7,192 bases of DNA from Bacteroidota bacterium (lineage in GTDB: Bacteria > Bacteroidota > Bacteroidia > B-17B0 > Aurantibacillaceae), in contig JANYGR010000421.1 of the NCBI GenBank assembly GCA_025359355.1, positions 1 to 7,192 of the forward strand, in the 5' to 3' direction. A program made the translations under genes and the position numbers. Shown here piece by piece: positions 1 through 6,130 of this stretch. Within the stretch, counting starts at the first letter, position 1, and the number at the start of each line of letters is the position of its first letter. The notes below the pieces were generated by a model. The model did not search any database, was not told the origin of the DNA, and saw only the letters and a list, made by a program, of their open reading frames with translations.

Positions 1-1
1 C

Positions 2-670
2 GAAGCTGATTTAAAACAATGGAGTTCTGCATTTAATTCAGAGCCTGGCGATTTACTATTAATTATGGCTGGCGCAACTGAAAAAACTCAAAAGGCATTA
101 AGTGAATTACGTTTAGAAATGGGTACGCGTTTAGGTTTGCGCGATAAAGATAATTTCTCTGCCTTATGGGTAGTTGATTTTCCTTTATTAGAGTGGAACG
201 ACGGAGATCCTAATTTATTAGCTTCTTTAGCTGGACGTTGGCATGCAAAACATCATCCATTTACATCTCCAAAACCAGAAGATATGGAATTACTTAAAAC
301 CAATCCTGGTGCGGTAAGAGCAAACGCGTATGATTTAGTAATTAACGGCGTAGAAATTGGTGGCGGAAGTATTCGTATACACGATAAAAACATACAAGCT
401 CAAATGTTTGATTTATTAGGCTTTACCAAAGATGAAGCACAAAAACAATTTGGTTTTTTAATGAATGCTTTTGAATTTGGCGCACCACCACACGGCGGAC
501 TAGCCTTTGGGTTTGATAGATTATGCTCCTTGTTTGGCGGTAGCGATAGCATCAGAGATTTTATCGCCTTCCCTAAAAATAATTCAGGACGAGACATGAT
601 GATTGATAGTCCGAGTGAAATTAGTGACGAGCAATTAAAAGAATTGAGCATTTTATCTACGGTAAAATAA
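2..670 (+). CDS. aspS: Aspartate--tRNA ligase (AspRS), C-terminal part; 5' end outside window
   Basis: Class II aminoacyl-tRNA synthetase that charges tRNA-Asp with aspartate in the cytoplasm. The reading frame is open from base 2, so 222 residues are visible; the family is usually near 580-590, so roughly 360 N-terminal residues (anticodon-binding OB fold and motifs 1 and 2) lie left of the window. Visible, in order, are the end of the bacterial GAD insertion domain (fragment residues ~1-50), the WVVDFPLLEW and HHPFTSPK segments, the NGVEIGGGSIRIH block, and class II motif 3 as GGLAFGFDRL (bases 494-523) with the ATP-binding Arg codon at 518-520. The tail ends with FPKNNSGRDMM and SPSEIS, a form I associate with Bacteroidota. 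The loop before HHPF looks longer than in E. coli AspRS as I recall it. The internal ATG at base 65 is not the start, because conserved sequence continues upstream of it. The next gene begins 10 bases after the stop. Confidence 0.97.
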   Translation, partial: EADLKQWSSAFNSEPGDLLLIMAGATEKTQKALSELRLEMGTRLGLRDKDNFSALWVVDFPLLEWNDGDPNLLASLAGRWHAKHHPFTSPKPEDMELLKTNPGAVRANAYDLVINGVEIGGGSIRIHDKNIQAQMFDLLGFTKDEAQKQFGFLMNAFEFGAPPHGGLAFGFDRLCSLFGGSDSIRDFIAFPKNNSGRDMMIDSPSEISDEQLKELSILSTVK

Positions 671-680
671 CATCAACATC

Positions 681-1490
681 ATGACCACGCTCGGCGTCAT
701 ATTGTTTTTATGCATTGGTTTAATCTTAGGGTTAATTGGTGGTGGAGGCTCTATATTGGCCTTTCCTGTATTGTATTATATCATGGGATATAATACTGAT
801 GAAGCAACAACCTTTTCATTGTTTATTGTTGGATTAACCTCTTTAATAGGCGCTATTGACTATTTACGTAAAGGCGAAGTTAGCGTAGAAGCCATTTTAA
901 GATTTTCAATAGCGTCTTTAATTACGGTGTTTTGTGTGCGAAAATTTGTAATGCCAAACATTCCAACTAATTTTCAATTGCTTGGATTTGATGTATCTAA
1001 ACATTTTCTGACCATGGTATTACTTGCCATTCTTATTTTAGCATCATCTTACAACATGATTAAAAAACGTAAAGTTGATCGTATCAATCAAGTAAAATGG
1101 GATGAGTTTTCTAAATCTCCGTTAGGATTGCCTTTTGTTATCTTGTTAGGCGTGTGTGTAGGCTTTATAACGGGCTTTGTAGGCGTAGGTGGTGGATTTA
1201 TTATTGTACCTGTCTTAATTTTCTTTTTACGTTTAAATTTTAAAAAAGCCATTGGCACATCTTTATGTATTATTGCTATTAATTCTTTAATAGGTTTTAC
1301 AGGAAATTTTGGGCATCAACATATTGATTGGCTATTTCTACTTTTGATATCGACTATATGCGCCGTAGGAATTTTATTAGGGAGCAAATTATCAAATTAT
1401 GTTTCTCCACAAAAGTTAAAACCTGCATTTGGTTGGTTTACCCTATGTGTGGGGATATATGTACTCATTAAGGAAACCATCTTGCATTAA
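681..1490 (+). CDS. TauE/SafE-family membrane permease (putative sulfite/organosulfonate exporter)
   Basis: Polytopic inner-membrane protein of 269 residues, the usual size for the TauE/SafE (DUF81) family, whose characterised members are linked to export of sulfite, sulfoacetate or related anions. The family's internal duplication is clear. The N-terminal half carries GLIGGGGSILAFPVL (residues ~18-31), and the C-terminal half repeats it as GVGGGFIIVPVL (from residue 168). Each half has several hydrophobic helices, about 7-8 in total, and a charged linker around residues 127-146 (KKRKVDR...) separates them. The ATG at 681 is the first start after the aspS stop, and it places the first helix right at the N-terminus, as expected. 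There is no Shine-Dalgarno motif. The short spacing to aspS and mltG suggests cotranscription. The substrate cannot be read from sequence: no sulfur-metabolism gene is nearby, so 'sulfite exporter' is only a family label. Confidence 0.9.
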   Translation: MTTLGVILFLCIGLILGLIGGGGSILAFPVLYYIMGYNTDEATTFSLFIVGLTSLIGAIDYLRKGEVSVEAILRFSIASLITVFCVRKFVMPNIPTNFQLLGFDVSKHFLTMVLLAILILASSYNMIKKRKVDRINQVKWDEFSKSPLGLPFVILLGVCVGFITGFVGVGGGFIIVPVLIFFLRLNFKKAIGTSLCIIAINSLIGFTGNFGHQHIDWLFLLLISTICAVGILLGSKLSNYVSPQKLKPAFGWFTLCVGIYVLIKETILH

Positions 1491-1494
1491 AAAA

Positions 1495-2547
1495 ATGGCA
1501 AAGTCAAAAGGCGGAGTCGTCAAAAAAATAATTTTTCTTCTCATTGTTTGTATCGTTGTGTTTGGAGGATATTGGACTTACGAAAATGTTTTTAAAAGTA
1601 ATGTTCATCTTGATGGAAAAAAATTCACCTATATATACATTAAAACCAACGCTACCTTTGATGATGTTTTAGACGAATTGTATTCGGAAAACATTATTGA
1701 TGATCATGCCAGTTTTGAATGGATGGCAAAGGAAATGAATTTGCCAGAACATATTAACCCTGGTAAATACCGCATAGACGCTAGCATGAGCAACCGCTCC
1801 ATTGTAAAGATGTTGATCAATGCTAAACAAGAAAAAGTAAAATTATATTTCAATTCACAGATTAGAAACAAAGAACAGTTTATTGCTTATGTTTCTGATA
1901 AATTAGAAATCAACGATTCGGAATTAGAAGAGTTTTGTAATAACGAAACCATTTTGCAAGAACGGTTTGGATTAAATACTGACAACATGATGTGTTTGAT
2001 TATTCCCGAAACTTACGAAGTCAATTGGAACACGCACATTGATGATTTATTTGCTTTACTGCAAAAGTCTTATAAAAGTGTTTGGACAAAAGAGCGATTG
2101 GCCAAAGCAAAAACAATTGGTTATACTCCATCCCAAGTATCGACGATTGCTTCGATCACACAATCGGAAAGCAACATTAAAACTGAGCAACAAAAAATTG
2201 CAGGTGTATATATCAATCGTTTAAAGCAAGATATGAAATTACAGGCAGATCCAACGATTGTGTTTGCTAATCAAAATTTCGATGCACAACGTGTTTTATC
2301 TTCTGATAAGGACATCGATTCACCTTATAATACCTATATGTACAAAGGTTTACCACCAGGACCTATTTGCTTAGTAAATCCATCAACCATTGATGCTGTA
2401 TTGAATTATACAAAAAGCAATTATACTTACTTTTGCGCAAAGCCTGATTTTAGTGGTTATTCCAGCTTTACTAATGATTATTCGATACATCAAAAAAACG
2501 CGAAAGCTTATCAAGATGCATTAAATAAAAAAGGAATTAAGCGTTAA
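1495..2547 (+). CDS. mltG: Endolytic murein transglycosylase MltG (YceG-like)
   Basis: Inner-membrane lytic transglycosylase that cleaves within nascent glycan strands and is thought to set their length as a terminase. The product has 350 residues, typical for the family. It has a short Lys-rich cytoplasmic N-terminus, one membrane anchor at about residues 12-26 (IIFLLIVCIVVFGG), a LysM-like region at about 40-110, then the catalytic YceG domain. Conserved marks are PETYEV (171-176), ASITQSES with the presumed catalytic Glu at 225 (equivalent to the Glu in the E. coli ASIVEKET motif, Glu218), YINRL followed by LQADPT (239-254), and YNTYMYKGLPPGPI near the C-terminus. The frame is also open from an ATG at 1429. 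I chose the ATG at 1495 because the earlier start would overlap the permease gene by 62 bases and add 22 residues unlike the family. This start lies 4 bases after the permease stop. Translational coupling is likely, though no Shine-Dalgarno motif is visible. Confidence 0.95.
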   Translation: MAKSKGGVVKKIIFLLIVCIVVFGGYWTYENVFKSNVHLDGKKFTYIYIKTNATFDDVLDELYSENIIDDHASFEWMAKEMNLPEHINPGKYRIDASMSNRSIVKMLINAKQEKVKLYFNSQIRNKEQFIAYVSDKLEINDSELEEFCNNETILQERFGLNTDNMMCLIIPETYEVNWNTHIDDLFALLQKSYKSVWTKERLAKAKTIGYTPSQVSTIASITQSESNIKTEQQKIAGVYINRLKQDMKLQADPTIVFANQNFDAQRVLSSDKDIDSPYNTYMYKGLPPGPICLVNPSTIDAVLNYTKSNYTYFCAKPDFSGYSSFTNDYSIHQKNAKAYQDALNKKGIKR

Positions 2548-2552
2548 TCAAA

Positions 2553-3383
2553 ATGAGAAAATATCTTTTATTACTTTTTTTGTTTTATATCATAAAAACA
2601 TTTTCTCAACCAAACATTGTGCCTTATAGGGTTTTGGACAAATGGACTTTTTATAAAAACTCAACTAAACAACTTTTTAATCAAAACTGGGATACAGTTT
2701 ATATGTATTCAAATAATGTGGCTTGGGTAAAAACCAATCAACAATTTGGATTAATTGATACATTAGGAAAATATGTATATCCTTTGCAATTAGACAGTAT
2801 TAGTGCGTTTTATGAGGGTGTTGCTAAAGTAAAAAACAAAAACAATAGGTTTTGGATAAACACTAAAGGGCAGGTTTTAGAAAAAGAACCGCACTTAGTT
2901 TATGGCTGTGGTGGTGGGTATGGTTATGGGTCATTGGCTTTTGGAAGTTACAAGCAAAAGAATAAATATGGTTTAATTATTTACAAATACGATAACAAAA
3001 ACAAAAGAGACATTAATGACACACTACCTGCCATATATGATAAACTATTAGACATTTACGGCGTCTTTATTAAAACACAAATAAATAATAAAATTGGGTT
3101 AACAAGCCTTGGAACAGGAAAAGATATTACAAAGCACATTTACGATAACATTCAATTTAATAATGAAGAAAACGATGGAAGTCCAATGGCATTGCACAAG
3201 GTAAGCATCAAAGGGGAAATTGGATTTATCAATCAAAAAGGAAAACTAATTATCAAGTGTAAATATAAAACCGCAACTACGTTTTATAAAGGGTTAAGTT
3301 TTGTATCAACTCCAAGTAATTTATATTACTACATAAATTATAAAGGGTTTGAATACTATTCAAAAAAGATATTAAATAAATAA
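2553..3383 (+). CDS. Secreted WG-repeat (KWG-like) protein, function unknown
   Basis: Exported protein of 276 residues. Residues 1-18 form a Sec signal peptide (MRK, then a Leu/Phe/Ile-rich core, TFS); cleavage before Gln19 is likely. The N-terminal Cys of a lipoprotein lipobox is absent. The mature part resembles WG (KWG) beta repeats, whose consensus is roughly 'W-G-[YF]-I-D-x-x-G-K-x-[VI]-x-P-x-[YF]-D ... F-x-E-G-[LA]-A-x-V'. The best unit is FGLIDTLGK...YPLQLDSI...FYEGVAKV (residues 65-93). Another is EIGFINQKGKLIIKCKY...FYKGLSFV (222-251). Weaker units lie near 100-111 (RFWINTKGQVLE), 139-168 and ~190-205. None keeps the Trp-Gly pair: the Trp is replaced by Phe, Tyr or Ile. A Gly-rich stretch CGGGYGYG (120-127) interrupts the repeats. 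No type IX secretion C-terminal domain is evident. The gene begins 5 bases after mltG, so it is probably the last gene of that unit. WG proteins have no general assigned function, and none is inferred here. Confidence 0.8.
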   Translation: MRKYLLLLFLFYIIKTFSQPNIVPYRVLDKWTFYKNSTKQLFNQNWDTVYMYSNNVAWVKTNQQFGLIDTLGKYVYPLQLDSISAFYEGVAKVKNKNNRFWINTKGQVLEKEPHLVYGCGGGYGYGSLAFGSYKQKNKYGLIIYKYDNKNKRDINDTLPAIYDKLLDIYGVFIKTQINNKIGLTSLGTGKDITKHIYDNIQFNNEENDGSPMALHKVSIKGEIGFINQKGKLIIKCKYKTATTFYKGLSFVSTPSNLYYYINYKGFEYYSKKILNK

Positions 3384-4400
3384 GGTTATTTCTTCTTTTT
3401 CTATATTCTTTTTGGAAGGGTAAGTGTCAAATAAAAATTGTAACGTTTCGGTAATATTATTTGACTTAATTTTTGGGTTGGTGTTTTTTGCCGAGTACCA
3501 TGTTTCAATAATATTTGTGAAGCCTTCATCTACTTCGTCCAAAACAGTTACACCCATTTGTTTCAATGCGGCTGCATTACATTGTTGTTCGTAATGATTT
3601 TTAATAGGAATGCTCATCAATTTCTTTTCTAAATACAAGGCTTCGGCTGGTGTTTCAAAGCCGCCTCCTGTAATTAGTCCGTGACAACTCAATAAACTTT
3701 CATTAAAATAATTTTGAGTAACTGGATAATAAGTAATATTGTCTTCTACTCGAATAGACTCTATACCAGCCAAAAACCAATGAAAATGGATGTGTTTGAG
3801 CTTATTAAAAACAGCTAACAAGCAATGTTGTTGAAAGGATGGCAAATAAACGGTGATGTGTTTTAAGTCTTGAGTTTGAGCATTAATAAACTCTTCCTTG
3901 ATAACAGGCGGTAAAATGAAAGAATCGTACGGTTGAAAATGAAAGCCAATATGATTAGACGCTTTTGCAAAATGTTTCAAAATGGCTTCTCCAACAACGC
4001 TTTTTTTATCTGGACGAGGAGTTGCATCCGACTGAAAACTGGCTTGATGACCCAGCTGAACAGAAGGAAGTTTTTTTAATTTACAAGCTAACGATGTTAC
4101 TATGTCAAAATCATTAATAATAACGTCGTACTGATGAAGCGGTAGGGATGATGCATCCTTAAGCATAGTAAACGGCTTGATGTTTTTAATGATATCTCCG
4201 TAATTTAATCCACCGCATTTACTGTAATGCAAACTACAACCTTCGCTTTTGTATTTAATGGGTAGTTTAAAATCCAGATTCGCATTATTTCCGCTGATAA
4301 AAAAATCAACATTTCCGAACTCTTTTAAGTAAGGATAAATCTGTTGTGCACGGCTAATATGACCGTTTCCTGTAGCTTGCACTGCGTAAAAAATATTCAT
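3372..4400 (-). CDS. GT-B fold glycosyltransferase (MJ1255/VC2487-like, Glyco_trans_1_3 type)
   Basis: Probable cytoplasmic or membrane-associated glycosyltransferase of 342 residues with no signal peptide or clear membrane helix. The N-terminus has a first beta strand followed by the Gly-rich loop ATGNGHISRA (9-18), typical of GT-B enzymes related to MurG, UDP-glucuronosyltransferases and the MJ1255/VC2487 group. The C-terminal domain has HGLITGGGFETPAEAL (about 240-255) followed by PIKNHYEQQCNAAAL (265-279). This is the usual nucleotide-sugar site, where a GGG(F/h)xTxxE loop is followed by an E-Q-x-x-N motif. Donor and acceptor cannot be deduced. The gene begins 12 bases after the phosphoesterase gene upstream and is probably cotranscribed with it. 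Its start is the only good ATG before the GNGH motif and has an A-rich leader. Its last 12 bases overlap the end of the convergent WG-repeat gene. A Lys/Glu-rich tail (about 330-338) follows the fold. Confidence 0.85.
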   Translation of the reverse strand: MNIFYAVQATGNGHISRAQQIYPYLKEFGNVDFFISGNNANLDFKLPIKYKSEGCSLHYSKCGGLNYGDIIKNIKPFTMLKDASSLPLHQYDVIINDFDIVTSLACKLKKLPSVQLGHQASFQSDATPRPDKKSVVGEAILKHFAKASNHIGFHFQPYDSFILPPVIKEEFINAQTQDLKHITVYLPSFQQHCLLAVFNKLKHIHFHWFLAGIESIRVEDNITYYPVTQNYFNESLLSCHGLITGGGFETPAEALYLEKKLMSIPIKNHYEQQCNAAALKQMGVTVLDEVDEGFTNIIETWYSAKNTNPKIKSNNITETLQFLFDTYPSKKNIEKEEITLFI

Positions 4401-4412
4401 TTTATTGTTTTA

Positions 4413-5231
4413 TTATGATGCTAAAATTTTTGAAACGATGTCTTCTTGTTCAAAATTATCGATGGAATGAATGAGGTTTAAATAATCTTTATCATAATTG
4501 AATATTTTCCAAGCACCATCATTGTATTCTAATGCTGTTAAATTTTCGATCCAATCTCCGCTATTTAAGTATGTAACACTTCCGTTGTCGGTTGTTACTT
4601 CCTTTATTTGAGGCATGTGTATATGACCACACACGACGTAATCATATTTTTTTTCAATAGCAATTTCTGCGGCTGTACTCTCAAAATCATTTACAAAGGC
4701 AACCGCTTTTTTAACACCATCTTTTACTTTTTTAGAAAAACTCATTTTTTCTCTTCCAAATATTTGCAACACCCGATTAACAAAACGATTAATAAGTATT
4801 AATACATCATATCCCTTTCCGCCCAGTTTTGCTAATAATTTAGCGTATCCCTTCGTGCTTGAATCAAATACATCTCCGTGAAAAATCCACGCTTTTTTTC
4901 CATCTAAGTTTAGCAAAAGCTTATCTACAATTTCAAGATTGCCCAATTGCAAGTCTGTATATTTTCGTAACATCTCATCGTGATTACCTGTAATATAATA
5001 AACATGTGTTCCTCGACTTGCCATTTTCATGATATGTCTCAATACATCCATGTGGGCAGAAGGGAAATAATTTTTACTGAAATTCCACATATCAATAATG
5101 TCTCCATTAAGAACTAATGTTTGTGGATTGACTGATTTTAAGTAGTGTAATAACTCTTTTGCGTGACAACCAAATGTACCAAGATGTACATCACTAATTA
5201 CTAAAAGCTGTAATTCTCTTTTGCTATACAT
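4413..5231 (-). CDS. Calcineurin-like metallophosphoesterase, LpxH-like (putative UDP-2,3-diacylglucosamine diphosphatase family)
   Basis: Binuclear metal phosphoesterase of 272 residues. All five metal-site blocks of the family are present in order: DVHLG (Asp14, His16), GDIID (Asp44), GNHD (Asn83, His84), HGD (His118) and GHIH (His203, His205). Between HGD and GHIH lies a basic, partly hydrophobic segment (about 127-180, with repeated Lys/Arg and NRFVNRVLQIFG). It resembles the helical lid of LpxH-type enzymes, which engages lipid substrates at the membrane. LpxH hydrolyses UDP-2,3-diacylglucosamine to lipid X in lipid A synthesis. Sequences like this one are commonly labelled that way in Bacteroidota, but some relatives act on other substrates, so the precise reaction is an inference. 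The last ~45 residues lie outside the catalytic core. The gene follows a 92-base gap after the patatin gene, where a possible promoter lies, and precedes the glycosyltransferase by 12 bases, which suggests a two-gene unit in lipid or glycolipid chemistry. Confidence 0.85.
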   Translation of the reverse strand: MYSKRELQLLVISDVHLGTFGCHAKELLHYLKSVNPQTLVLNGDIIDMWNFSKNYFPSAHMDVLRHIMKMASRGTHVYYITGNHDEMLRKYTDLQLGNLEIVDKLLLNLDGKKAWIFHGDVFDSSTKGYAKLLAKLGGKGYDVLILINRFVNRVLQIFGREKMSFSKKVKDGVKKAVAFVNDFESTAAEIAIEKKYDYVVCGHIHMPQIKEVTTDNGSVTYLNSGDWIENLTALEYNDGAWKIFNYDKDYLNLIHSIDNFEQEDIVSKILAS

Positions 5232-5243
5232 TATAAGTTTTTA

Positions 5244-5251
5244 CAAATGTA
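5244..5251 (-). promoter_or_regulatory. Possible Bacteroidota -7 promoter box (TAnnTTTG) upstream of the phosphoesterase gene
   Basis: On the minus strand this site reads TACATTTG, matching the Bacteroidota sigma-factor -7 consensus TAnnTTTG. It ends 12 bases before the phosphoesterase ATG, which would give a very short leader. It lies in the 92-base gap (5232-5323), the longest non-coding stretch of the window and a natural place for a promoter driving the phosphoesterase and glycosyltransferase genes separately from the CoA-enzyme/patatin pair. No TTTG-like -33 element was found at the usual 19-20 base spacing, and such a box arises easily by chance in AT-rich DNA. The rest of the gap shows only AT-rich sequence without a convincing terminator hairpin. 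Confidence 0.3.
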
Positions 5252-5323
5252 TGCTGGATATATTACCCTAATGTTTTGATTAGATTAAGAAATAATCATC
5301 TTATAAATAATACACTATTTTAT

Positions 5324-6091
5324 TTATTGAATAACGGTCTTTAAAATTTTTTCTTTTATAGTTTGCGTATACGAATATCCGTAATCAAAAATTTCATCTG
5401 ATTTTTTAACATCAAACAGCCCAAATTGGCTCATGTTTGGCGGTTCTATAAACACATCACACGTATTTATTTTTGATTTCACTGTGGTATTCATCGCTAA
5501 GTGAAAACTACGATCAATAATATCCTTCATGTGAATTTCACCCACTTCGGGTTTTATAGAATTGACATGACTTCCAATAATAACATCACATTTACCAATA
5601 AGTGGTTCAACAGGAAAATTATTAAGCACACCTCCATCCACAAAGTAAGAATCATTTAAGTATAAGGGTTGAAATACAAATGGAATACAACAGGATGCCA
5701 TCAATGGCTGAGCAAGGTTTCCTGATGAAAAATAAACGATCTCTCCTTTTGAAAGATCTGTTGCAGCCACAACCAAGGGGATTTGAAGATCACTAAATTG
5801 ATTATTTGGAAAATGTGTTTGATATAGTTTTTCAAAACCATTCATAGCAAACAAGCCTTGCTTTTTAATTAAGATGCTTGTCAAATTGAAAAAATCAGCT
5901 TCTTCAATTATTTTTTTTATGTCGTTTATAGCATAGCCTCCTGCATAAAAAACACCCGCAATAGCTCCTGCGCTTGTGCCGGAAATGATAGATGGTTTAA
6001 TTCCCATTTCTTCCAAGGCTTTTAAAACGCCTAAATGCGCTATACCACGAGCTCCGCCACCTGATAAAACTATCCCAATTTTATGTTCCAT
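5324..6091 (-). CDS. Patatin-like phospholipase (RssA/YlbK-type serine acyl hydrolase)
   Basis: Short bacterial patatin of 255 residues, a single catalytic domain that hydrolyses acyl esters of phospholipids or other lipids through a Ser-Asp dyad. Visible are the oxyanion-hole loop SGGGARGIAHLGVLKAL (10-26), the nucleophile elbow GTSAG with Ser40, and the DGG motif with the catalytic Asp152, followed by NNFPVEPL. No signal peptide or beta-barrel (POTRA/Omp85-like) extension is present, so it should be cytoplasmic or peripheral to the inner membrane, unlike the longer outer-membrane patatins of Bacteroidota. All catalytic elements are intact. The ATG at 6091 sits 7 residues before the first conserved strand residues, as usual for the family. 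It lies 39 bases downstream of the acetyl-CoA hydrolase/transferase-family gene and is probably cotranscribed with it. A link between acyl release and CoA-thioester handling is possible but unproven. Confidence 0.93.
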   Translation of the reverse strand: MEHKIGIVLSGGGARGIAHLGVLKALEEMGIKPSIISGTSAGAIAGVFYAGGYAINDIKKIIEEADFFNLTSILIKKQGLFAMNGFEKLYQTHFPNNQFSDLQIPLVVAATDLSKGEIVYFSSGNLAQPLMASCCIPFVFQPLYLNDSYFVDGGVLNNFPVEPLIGKCDVIIGSHVNSIKPEVGEIHMKDIIDRSFHLAMNTTVKSKINTCDVFIEPPNMSQFGLFDVKKSDEIFDYGYSYTQTIKEKILKTVIQ

Positions 6092-6130
6092 ATGATACGT
6101 TACTGTTATTTAGAATTTCATAACATACTA

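Noticed and set aside
400..651. 83-codon open frame on the minus strand under aspS
   Set aside because: It is antisense to the most conserved part of AspRS (motif 3), and its composition is explained by that gene.
1429..1494. Upstream in-frame ATG that would lengthen MltG by 22 residues
   Set aside because: It lies inside the permease gene, adds residues unlike the family, and delays the Lys-rich start and membrane anchor that follow naturally from the ATG at 1495.
2039..2224. 61-codon open frame on the plus strand inside mltG
   Set aside because: It lies fully within the conserved catalytic region of mltG in another frame and has no recognisable protein features.
3359..3417. Imperfect inverted repeat (TTCAAAAAAGATAT ... 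ATATTCTTTTTGGAA) around the convergent stop codons, as a terminator
   Set aside because: The arms are A/T-only, pair imperfectly and flank a loop of about 30 bases; the A and T runs encode Lys- and Glu/Lys-rich tails. This is too weak to call.
4608..4802. 64-codon plus-strand open frame opposite the phosphoesterase gene
   Set aside because: It is antisense to the GHIH and lid-like coding region. Its Phe-rich content reflects the complement of Lys-rich codons.
6104..6125. Small hairpin TGTTAT / ATAACA with a 10-base loop between the CoA-enzyme and patatin genes
   Set aside because: A 6-base AT-rich stem with no following U-run would be unstable and is expected by chance in such DNA.
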